From Rotaria sordida (taxonomy: Eukaryota > Rotifera > Eurotatoria > Philodinida > Philodinidae), in assembly GCA_905250125.1 (NCBI GenBank), contig CAJNOL010000110.1:70800-134799 (forward strand): DNA of 64,000 bases, in the 5' to 3' direction. Of the stretch, positions 51,542-64,000 are shown one piece after another (the first letter of the stretch is position 1; each line of letters starts with the position of its first letter). Both the position numbers and the translations under genes were made by a program. The notes beneath the pieces were generated by a model. The model saw nothing but the letters and a program-made list of their open reading frames with translations. It was not told the DNA's origin and made no database searches.

Positions 51542-53638
51542 GACTTTATCATCGAATATGATCTTGTAAAGTACACCGTTTCACAGTTTATCAGAACGGA
51601 ATAAAGGATGATTATAAGTGGTTATTTATGATACTAGAAAACTATGATGTAGTATAACTACATAATAAAATATCTATGATCTATGACTAAAAGCTATCTG
51701 ATTGTGTATATTCGATAGGTTTTGATTATCTTTATTAAAGACAACAAACTGCAATCAATCGTATTAACTGTTTCATTCTGAGTGGAATTTTTGTCGCTCC
51801 TTTGTTCCATCTAAATATTCTTTTCTTTTCTAATGTCAAACCTGATCAACTTAATTTGATCTGTTGCATACAATAGTGAATAGTTATTTAAACATGTAAA
51901 AATCGATTGTTTTATGTTTTGTCATCTGAAATACTTTAAACTTTGATCAATTCCATTGAACTGTTTTTATATAAAGAACTCTTTTCTACACATTATTCAT
52001 CCATTATACTCAAGAGGATGGTTGGACTGATTAGTTTGCTATTTCTTAGGCTTATGGAGACTCCAAATTCCACCGTTTGATAGAATATGACAAGTTAACC
52101 ATAGTAGAAAAAAGTCATATAGTCTGAAAGAGTTACTCTACACCTTCATTGCTCACATTTAATACTGAAATGAATACTCGGATTTATAGTAAAATTTTAA
52201 AAAATCAGCTCAAATCAGTTATTATACTAATATTCCTTTAGTAAGACGATTTGAGATGGAGATGTTTAGCTAAATTGAACTGGAAAGATACTTAAATTTA
52301 GATTGATTCGAATAGCTTTTATAATCTTATAGTTGTTAATTGTTGTTTTCACTTCGTGCAGATAAAGTAGTCAACATCTCACCATGCATCGAGATAACAT
52401 ATTCATTACTTGCTCCTCTCGTAATATCTATTATCGAGGTATAATAGTTTGTTTTGTAGTTCGTCCTCTAATATGGATGATACATATTCACTATTCTTTC
52501 TTTTAAACAGTGAAAGAGAGAGAAATAACAGAAACGAAAACTATATTCGCATTTATTTTACTGTAATAGATACAGAATAAAGGCATTAACATATCGTCGT
52601 CTGTCGTTTTTATAGTGACCTGTTACTTCAATTTATAGTGGTGTATTTTACATCTGTTCTACTATATCAGCTGTATCTCGATGGCAAACATACATTTTAA
52701 TTCTTATCAAAACATCAATGAGTATATGAATCTGCCAATACAATCGAAAATGGTAATCGTAAGTTCATGTGCTGATATTTTTCGAAAAAAATATGCGATA
52801 AAGATGGAAAGAAAAAGAAAACGTTAGAGACGATACTGACGACATGAACCAGTTGAGAGAGCGAGAGAAAGTGATAATAATGATCCGATATTACCGCCTT
52901 TCCTCTTTCGGCTACGTTGTTTATCAAAAATTGAACTATTCTTCTCTTGAGCAAAATAGCCGGTCATTATTCAATAGACGACATAAATATAAGGGCATAT
53001 ACGATATACATTATCACATCATTCATTACTCCCCTTTCTTCAAAGTTCGTGTCTAATTATGGCAATCGACACAGCACATGTATGTAGTCTTTGACGCTGT
53101 TTTTACTTTGTCTCTTTTATATAGAGCTTCTCCTCAAATTGTTCTGATTTAGTCTCGCACTTACCGAATTTTTCTTAGTATTACTTAATATTTCAAAAAT
53201 TTTCTCAAAAAAGTCTTCTGTAAAAACGAATATTCTTCAGGAAACGTTCGATTTTGTGCAATGATTTGTCACAGCTATACATTCATGTCTTATAATTATG
53301 GCATTCATTTAAAACAGTGGCTCATACGATGTCTATATTATTTCTTGTATTCTGTGGATTTTCATCGTCATTGAGTAGACGTTATTAAAGAAATGTGATT
53401 CGATAATAGCATTCTAAAATCTTCGGTACTCAATTCTTATTCGAGTGGTCGTATCATCGATTATGTTCTGCACATCTCTATATATGTAAGAAAATGGCAA
53501 CAATCATAAAATTAAAAATTTTATTTAATTTTTAACAAAGAAAATTAATTTCAACAATAATTGTTGTCATGTTTGTTCCCTTAAGTTTTTCACACTCTTG
53601 TACTTAATACTTAATATGGTCTTCATTTTGTTTTTCAG

Positions 53639-53827
53639 AAAAACCGTCTATGCTTCGAAATCATGAAATTGACGTTCCAGTTGGACCTATTAATCAGTCA
53701 AGCACCACTTGGCCTTAAATTTAATATGACAGCAGCTCAATTAGCAACATATAACGCAATAGATACTCAAAAAGCTGCGATGATGGCGGAATTATTTCAT
53801 CTTATGCAACTTGATCGTGATATTTAA
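53639..53827 (+). pseudogene. Possible terminal exon or short gene, frame uncertain
   Basis: An acceptor (TTTTTCAG, ending 53638) opens a 62-codon frame to TAA at 53825-53827. From the ATG at 53663 it would be a 54-residue protein ending TAAQLATYNAIDTQ then KAAMMAELFHLMQLDRDI. The last 40 codons use the local codon bias. The first 25 are better in another frame, where MLRNHEIDVPVGPINQ is encoded; this suggests a frameshift and a decayed exon. AATAAA follows at about 53968. I recognise no family and found no upstream exons. Confidence 0.35.
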
Positions 53828-56800
53828 AAGATAATACATATAGACCTTATTTTTCTTCATGATTTTTCATTTGTTCATTATCTTCATGCTTTCTCATTTG
53901 TTTATTATTTTCGTTATGTTTGTCTTCTCATGTAATAACTAAAGCTGGTCATTCTTATTCTTTTACAAATAAATTTATTCAAGCAAGCGCATTTCATTTC
54001 GAATCTACATTGATCTACAGAATTGCTCTTATTTCGATAATATATCACTCATTTAATCAATAATAATCAAGAAAACAAGAATCACATACGTCTTAACGAT
54101 AGAAGGATACAAGAATTAACACTTATAGAAAAATGAATGGATACGTTTCTTTCGGGCACTTTGCTAACAATGCATTCTTTTTCTTTCATGAGAAGCAAAA
54201 ATACTTATCTTGGAAAGAAAAAGAAGAGAAGCAAGCTATTTCTTTTCGCAGAATTTTGAGAAATTTCAACATTAAAAGATCAAATTCTAGAAAATAAAGA
54301 AGCTATAGGTGGCAATGAAATGAATGAGTCTTTGTTTTGTTTTGGAAACACAAAAAAGCAAACGCAATATCATCGTCCTGCTGATTAACAGGACTATTAG
54401 TATTTGAAATAGCACGATTGTTTTTTTCGTTACTCACCAGATTCATGTCATTTGAAAAAGGAAACAATCTTTAGAAGTTCTCTGCAAAGCAATGCACTTA
54501 TGAATTGATCATCTTTGCGCTCATCTGTTAACATAATATTCAGAAAATTTTGCTTTATATTCAGTTGTAGATGAGCCAAATTCCAGAAATGAAAAAAAAC
54601 CTTAAAATGCTTTGTATTGATCATAGTCGAACTATGAGAGCAGAAGTAATCTAGTCACAAGCTATGATTTTCTCGAGTTTTTTGTAAGAACAAGCAAGTA
54701 GTAACATGTAAATCATTTCTCAAGAAAGTTTAAGATATTATTCTATAGGTATTCATTGATCTTATGAGCGTTCCTTATAATCTTACTTCTTTCGTTAGAA
54801 TGACTTCAACACATTTTTGTTTTGTTCTTATTCAATCAAAACAGTGGCTAACAACTTCGAGAAAATGATAAAGTAATACGTAGTATACACGAGAAATTTT
54901 CTTTATTTTTTTGTCTTATTCATCTTATTGACTTTTAATGCATAAAAAGTCAAATAGACAAACAGTAGTGCTAGGATCTGAGAGATTTAACAAGTGTTCG
55001 AAGAATATAATCGAATAGTGATGATCAATCATATTGATCAGAATATTGAAAAAGATCTAAGTATAGATCTCCTATCGTTACTCGTTGTTTTTCCAACTAA
55101 TTATAAACAGTAATAAATGAGTTAACTAAATTTTTATTACCAAAAGCTGCATAGATGAATGGACGTGAAGCTTCGGAAGCAGTTATTAGTAGAATGATTA
55201 TTAAAAAACTGAAATGGTGAAGGAAATGTAGTCGCTAGAAACCAATCTTTATCTTTGAATTGTTTATCACACTGAAGGCTCCACAATCACAGTTTTCGGT
55301 AACAATAGGAAACTCATAATTAGATCCTTTTCTAAGAGGATGAAAACTCGCATAGGTTTTGAGTAATTCACGTTCAATAACTTTCATTTGATATTATATT
55401 GATCGATCACAGAAACAAATAGTATTCATAGCTCCAAGATGACACCATTTTCGTCCCCTAATTATCTCTAAATAAATAAGTTTTCATTAAAGATTTATTT
55501 TTTTACGATGAAGACATTTTTCGAAAACAATAAAATCCAATCTCGAAAGAAAAATCCACACGATAAACTCCATTACATAAATTTACTTTTCAATATTCAA
55601 AATTGAATTCAACGAGTCAAGAGACATAGTCTGGAGCGTGTAAATATAATTTTGTTGAGACTACATAGAACGATAGAGTAAATCATCCTCTACAAAATGA
55701 TACATCACCGAGTACTCTGCGATGCTTTATAGCTGAGATACAACAATTTGATTGAAAGTCAAAAAAATGATTGTTCTATAGAAAAATGCAAAAAAGAAGT
55801 GACTTTAGATGGGAACTTCTGTAAGATAGCTGTATCTCAACTAAAAAACATCGTAGAGACCTCAGAGACGTCTCATTTTGTAGAGAATTAGTTTCTCTAT
55901 GGTTCTATGTAGTCAAAACAAAATCATAGTTATCCGTGTTAAGTGTTGAAAAACTAGCCATTTGGTTTTCTGCAGTCTCTGTTTTTGGTAATCTGATAAT
56001 AATATTCATTTCCTTATAGTCTTGTTGGAAACCATTTGCTCTATTCGAATCACTATTTGGATTCTGTCTGACACTTACGACAGAAGAAGAAAATTCAAAA
56101 TAATACTTGTTGAATAGTTTTGGTATTTACTGTCTGTAACAAATCATAATCCAGAAAAAAAAGCATGAATTCAGTTAGTTCAAGTACACTTTGCGATACA
56201 AGTAGACGTATAAGCCGATACCTAGATCGGTGGCGGCTGAAATGGTTTGATGATTCATTTCAAAAATTTCCTTAATTTCGAGAAACTTTGGAATAGAAAA
56301 AAGAAAAATGATGATAGCGAACGTTCTAATAAGAAACTACATCAGAAAAGTCCTTAAAACTGATCTTGGATGTCCAAAACATTCGAAAGTCTACTATATA
56401 TTTATGTCTCGGTGGCAACTCAGTCCCTCGACTTACACTTCGAAATACAACTTAAATGTAATGATTTACAGGTGAATGATAAGAACTTAAATTTACGTTT
56501 TTATAGAATTTCGTATTCTTAATTTCATAATTTAAAACAAGGTCATTGTAAACAGTCTCTACTATTTTTTAAATTTATAACTTATTTTTCCGTCATGATT
56601 TTTTTTGTATTCAAAGATTATACATTCGGAATACAAAAGAAATAATAAAAAACAAAATGATACCTTGTTAAAATGTGATTACATATTTGATCGAAATCGA
56701 TTTTGATTATCGTCAATTAATATTATTAATTAGATATAATGTTTAATCAAATTGTTTTGAAAAAAAATCAATTTTAAGGATGATTACTTGTTCTTCTAAA

Positions 56801-56878
56801 TATCAATCTGATTTTTATTCACTGTAACATTTTTTTTACAAAATAAAAAAAAATCTATATAATAAAACAAAAAAGACA
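53828..56878. other. Spacer with a foldback element
   Basis: About 3 kb with no coding signal. The only structure seen is the foldback at about 55637-55951. Convergent in orientation with the C19orf44-like gene. Confidence 0.5.
55637..55951. repeat. Foldback element with about 115-bp arms
   Basis: Arms at about 55637-55765 and 55833-55951 are inverted copies. Shared landmarks are GACTACATAGAAC, CTCTACAAAATGA and GTTGAGATACA or CTGAGATACA. The loop is about 70 bp. Smaller than the other foldbacks but of the same kind. Confidence 0.7.
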
Positions 56879-59283
56879 TCAATTCGTAATTGAATCGTCA
56901 TTTGATTGAAAATGCCTTTGAAATTGTTGATGATCGGCAATAAACTTAAAACGAAAAAAAAAATTTAGTATATTTTTATTTTTCGAAATATACAACAATA
57001 ATAAAAAAAAATAATTTACTCGAAGTGTATTATCTTTAGTAACATATATATATTCAGGACGTATACTTCGTATTGTTGATTCATAATAAGTACGCTGTAA
57101 TTGAATAAATGATCGTAATAGAGAACTTTGTTCTCGAAGTAAATCATCAACAGCTAATAGGACAGGATTTGTTGTTAGAAGAGATTGAAGAACTTGTGGT
57201 TCAACAACAGATCGAAAAAGTGATGATGGACGAATTTCATTTAAATCATTTTCATTAATTAAATAGATTGAATGAACTATTAAAATACATATTTATCAAT
57301 GATTAAGTATAAAAGATAGGAAAAAGATAAAGGTACAACTTTGATTTAACGATGATTGAAATGGAGTTGACATTAAATCAACTTGTACTTGTTGATCATA
57401 GGTTGAAACTTTTTGTATAGTTCTATTTAAACTAGAAAAAAATTCAATATTGTAAATTAAATAGAAAAAAATTTTTTTTTTCATACGGTATTTGTTTTTC
57501 TATATAAATATTTGTCGGTTTTGATGGCCTTGGTGTTGAAGTTTCTGTTGTTACTAATGAAAAATCTTCAGAATAATTAATTATACTTTGTTCTTCAGGA
57601 ACTTCTTCAACTTTTGTATTTTCATCATCACTAATCTCTGATATTGTTTCATGTTTATGATGAATTTTATTTATTGTTGATGGAGATTTTTTTGTTGTTA
57701 TTCGTGGAGATTTTTTTTTAACAACAGATGTTATTAATGGTTCATTATTCATAAGTAAATTTGCAAACATATTATTAACTGGTGATTCACTAATATGTTC
57801 ACTAAATGGAATACTAGTATAATCATCATCATCATCAACATCAATAGCTGTTGATATTGATTCTGTTTCAGAAGATATTATTTCATCAACATCATTCAAA
57901 GGTTTTTTAGTAATTTGTATACGTCGTGGAGTTGTTGAACGTGAAGTTTTTATTGGAGTTGGTATACGTTCTTCATCAGCTAGATTAAAATTTAAAAAAA
58001 TAATAACATTTTGATATGTTCATTATTTTTTATTTGATTATGAATATACTTTGAACTGTAACTAATCGTTCAGAAAATTGTACAGAATGTTCACTTTCTT
58101 TTGGAATAAAATCCTAAATAAGCAACAAAAGGAATAGAATGATACCAAAAACAAAAAAAGAAGAAAAATTGTTGTTTGTCTTTTTTCTTCTTTCTTTTAT
58201 TTTCATTTACTTTTGGTGATTTTAAAATGCCTTTTCTTGGTGTTAAAGTTGGTGTTTTTCGACCTTCACTCGAAGAACCATCACCAGCAAAATCCAATAA
58301 TGAATCATCTTCTGTATCGAGTACTAAACAAAAAACCAAGTACAATGTAAAAGAAATTTATTAAATTGAAGAACATTTTAACCAATAAAGTTGTTCAATT
58401 TATACAAAAATTTAATCATGAACTACTTCTATTTGATAATTTTTATCGAAATATACTAATTATGATTTCTTTATACCTAAAGATGGTCGTCTATTCTTGT
58501 TATGTTTAGTTTTTTTTCCTTCGCGTTCACTACTATTTGTTTCACTATCAAGATGTTGTAAATCTGGTACTTGATTAGCAGGTGTAGTAGTTGCAGTTTT
58601 TTTTAGAAAACTTTTTTTTCCAGAACCAAATAATACTTTTGAACCACTTGTTGTTGCATCTGAACTTGATTCATCTTCATCATTGGCTTCATCGAATGCA
58701 CCTGGTTCTAATTCAATACCTTTAGCATATAATTGTTGTCGATGTTGAGCACGAGCTAAAAGTGCTGATTGAGTAAGAAGACCAGTTGATGATGATTGTT
58801 GAGGTTTTTTATCGGAAGTTTTTCTTGCTGACACTCGAGGTGATGCAACATCTCGTGGTGAATGTGTTACACTAAGTTTTTCCGTTGTAGCAGTAGGTAT
58901 TGTTGTTGATTTTTTAACAAATTTATTTGGTTGACGTGGTGTAGTCGATGAAGTTGTTGTTGTTGTTGAATGAGATTTTTTATCATTATAACCAAATTGT
59001 AATGAACTATCATCATCAAATGGACTTTTTGTTGATGAACGATGATGACGTTGTTTAGGTTTAGGTGGTTGCTGACTTGATTCTAATTCAGATACTTCAC
59101 TGATTCCATCAGGATTTTGAGCGTAAATATTAAGTTTCTTAAGAAAATAAAATGAAATATTCGAATTTGTACTATAGAAAAGAATTTGTTTGAATTTACT
59201 CGATCTAAATTTTGTTGTTCTTCTTGAAGACGTTGTTTCCGTTGATTCATTCGAGCAGCTAAATCACTCATTGAACTTGGCAT
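56879..59283 (-). CDS. C19orf44-like protein (DUF4614)
   Basis: Eight exons on the minus strand: 59283-59200, 59137-58477, 58323-58211, 58113-58050, 57979-57487, 57431-57340, 57276-57020, 56944-56879. Phases agree and give 609 aa. The N-terminus MSDLAARMNQRKQRLQEEQQ is a short coiled coil. A long Ser/Thr/Lys-rich disordered region follows, with an INYSEDFS segment. The conserved part is C-terminal: AVDDLLREQSSLLRSFIQLQ ... EYIYVTKDNTLRFIADH, which resembles the end of vertebrate C19orf44 (helix, then a Tyr-x-Tyr-x-Thr-x-x-x-Thr segment). Function of that family is not established. The call is moderate because most of the length is low-complexity. The ATG at 59283 has no acceptor close to it, unlike the likely operon genes. 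Confidence 0.55.
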
Positions 59284-60410
59284 TTTGAGTTTTTCGTTAA
59301 AGATATACGAACAAAAAATAAAATGACTTAATTTTTTTTTCTTTATCAAAATAACCATATCGGATTCCGTTGCTCTAGGTTTCTACCTTCAATAATTAAA
59401 CTAAAGTAGCGTCATTAAATGATTGGTTATTTATTTATCGAGTAGAACTCTTGTATAATCATGAAAGATAGATAGTGTTCGTTTTTTAAACGATTTTCAA
59501 ATTCGAATTATTTCATTTTTTCAAAATTCCTTAGAATAGTTTCTTCGATTAGTTCAAGAAATTAACTTTTCTATCCTTTAGCTGTTATCAACATGGGACT
59601 TCTTTTTTTCCTTTTTTTTCTCTTCGTTCATTTCTTCTCTTCGTATCTCTCTTATACAGCATTATTCCCTAAGGAGCAAGAAAAGAATGAATATGACTAA
59701 GAAAGCAGAAAATATCAAGAGACAGGTGTCATCTCCTTTCTTTTTTTTTTGTGTTACTATCATATAAAAGAAAAGTCGTCAATGTATTTTTGTTTCACCA
59801 CATAATTATAAATACAAAGAACAATGTACTACTAATAGTAAAAAAAGACAAAGAAAAGATTCATTCGTTCTAATTTATTTTGTTTTGTTTTTATTTTATC
59901 AATTTATATGGATAAGGGACGTCTGTAATCTTTTCCATTTTCTTCCTTCGTTTTCTTTTTTTTCTTCTTTTCTTTTATTTAAAAGAATTCTGTCGAAGAA
60001 AATCTCGAGAGAATTTCACAAGAGAAAGAAGAGTGCTTTGCCAGTAGTTGTTTCTCTTTTTCTCTCTATGGCTGTCTGTTTGACGTCGTCGGTTGGTCAC
60101 CGGGGAGCTCACGTCGTATTGCCTGCCGCGGCTGCATCCCAGGGGAGCTAGTCGACTCTTTTTACGTGTATGTGTGTGAAACAGCATGTGGGTAGAGAGA
60201 GAGAATGTATAGATCGACGACAACTGCTGTGTTCTGCACCCCTCCGGGAATGATGGACGAGTGCGTGCGCATATACATATAGGAAGGCAAAACGAGAGAG
60301 GAAAGAAGGAGAAAGATGCACCGAGAGCATGATTAGAACAAGGAGATGCACTCGTCTTACTTATCAAGTTGATTGCAGTATCCTATTCTAGAATAAAGAC
60401 AAAAAAAACG
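59284..60410. promoter_or_regulatory. Divergent promoter region of C19orf44-like and ZNF423/521-like genes
   Basis: About 1.1 kb between two divergent starts. The part 60050-60300 is much richer in G/C than anything else nearby (for example GACGTCGTCGGTTGGTCACC and TGCCTGCCGCGGCTGCATCC) and includes a TGACGTC CRE-like site at about 60082. It probably is the 5'UTR and core promoter of the zinc-finger gene. The reading frames across it on both strands show no protein-like content. Confidence 0.45.
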
Positions 60411-63509
<3,099 letters not shown>

Positions 63510-64000
63510 GTAAGATAATTTATTAGAATTTAATATGAACAAAAACAAAAACATCGATAAGTCTTCGAGATAAAATTTTCTAAACTTGATTAGTAATTGG
63601 AAAAGTATTTTGACAAAATTGAAATTCATATTTGCTTATGGTTTGCATTTTTTTTTTGCATCAAAATACATACATGAGGAATTTACAAAATCAAAGTATT
63701 GAATCTGACCGTTTATTTTTGATTGACAACATTAATGTCAACTTGGTTTCATTTTTTGATAAATTATTTTTGTTTAACTGTAACTCTTTTATTATTTCTC
63801 AATTAGAGATGTGAAGGGTAAGTAATGTGTTATCCAGCATAGTGATCAAGGGATTGAGTCCGTCGGGTTAGTCTCAGACCTGAACTTGCTTGTATGCAGG
63901 TTTGAAAATTTTGGACTCGACGGAGTTTACCAAGGAGTGGTGTCCTTTCGAAAATCGGATTAGCCTTCTCGGTATTTTAAATCACTTCTCCGAAAGAGAG
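63510..64000 (+). other. Start of a long intron of the zinc-finger gene
   Basis: A good donor (GTAAGA) at 63510 follows exon 9. No acceptor with a zinc-finger frame appears before the edge. The last 150 bp include less AT-rich sequence (GAGTCCGTCGGGTTAGTCTC, then GGACTCGACGGAGTTTACC) with a partial inverted match, possibly the edge of another repeat. Confidence 0.5.

Larger units (their letters stand above)
47333..53638. other. Gene-poor, repeat-rich region
   Basis: More than 6 kb without a convincing gene. It contains a hAT-like terminus near 48752, a long foldback at 49478-50241, a possible orphan exon at 50683-50806, GCAGCAGCGGCAACAACAAC-type triplet runs near 50570, and an AT dinucleotide run at about 51515-51541. 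The frames at 47409-47788 and 52715-53056 do not follow local codon use. Confidence 0.5.

Noticed and set aside
59885-60367. Frames on both strands across the GC-rich island
   Set aside because: They overlap each other on opposite strands; composition explains the lack of stops.

Overview
The window is AT-rich eukaryotic DNA, probably from a metazoan. Genes are split by many introns, mostly 50-100 bp, and written with A/T-ending codons. A bdelloid rotifer is the best guess. The reasons are a gene fusing an ADP-ribosyltransferase domain to kinesin-light-chain-type TPRs (a class abundant in bdelloids), an APP1-type lipid phosphatase that most animals lack, and signs of spliced-leader operons. 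The organism call is an inference. A 100-N assembly gap lies at 18986-19085. All exon models were read by eye from splice signals, reading frame and family similarity.

Layout. 20-7732 (+): proteasome ATPase Rpt2/PSMC1, then the catalytically dead splicing factor USP39. 7784-8569 (-): a sphingomyelin-synthase-like PAP2 enzyme, tail to tail with USP39. 10672-15478 (+): an ATGL/PNPLA2-type lipase. 16542-18635 (+): beta-TrCP. After the gap, 20188-30523 (+) holds furin, HMGXB4, VMA21 and POLR3C. 33630-37130 (-): the ART-TPR gene. 40213-41496 (-): the APP1-type phosphatase. 44087-47332 (-): two tandem copies of an unrecognised locus that encodes two small proteins in series. 47.4-56.9 kb: gene-poor and repeat-rich. 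56879-59283 (-): a C19orf44-like gene. 60411 to the right edge (+): the first nine exons of a ZNF423/ZNF521-type zinc-finger gene, transcribed divergently from the previous one.

Three things stand out. First, furin has two adjacent 77-nt versions of the exon between its catalytic Asp and His. Using both, or neither, puts a stop in the frame, so exactly one must be chosen. Second, the two-protein locus exists in two diverged copies. In both, the 109-122 nt between the cistrons contain no AG on the coding strand, so neither cis- nor trans-splicing can separate the cistrons there. Third, several introns and spacers hold long inverted-repeat (foldback/MITE-like) elements, two of them flanked by TA.

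USP39, HMGXB4, VMA21 and POLR3C each have a splice-acceptor-like AG 0-4 nt before the ATG and lie close behind a same-strand gene. Genes that appear to start their own transcription unit lack this. That fits downstream genes of operons resolved by spliced-leader trans-splicing.
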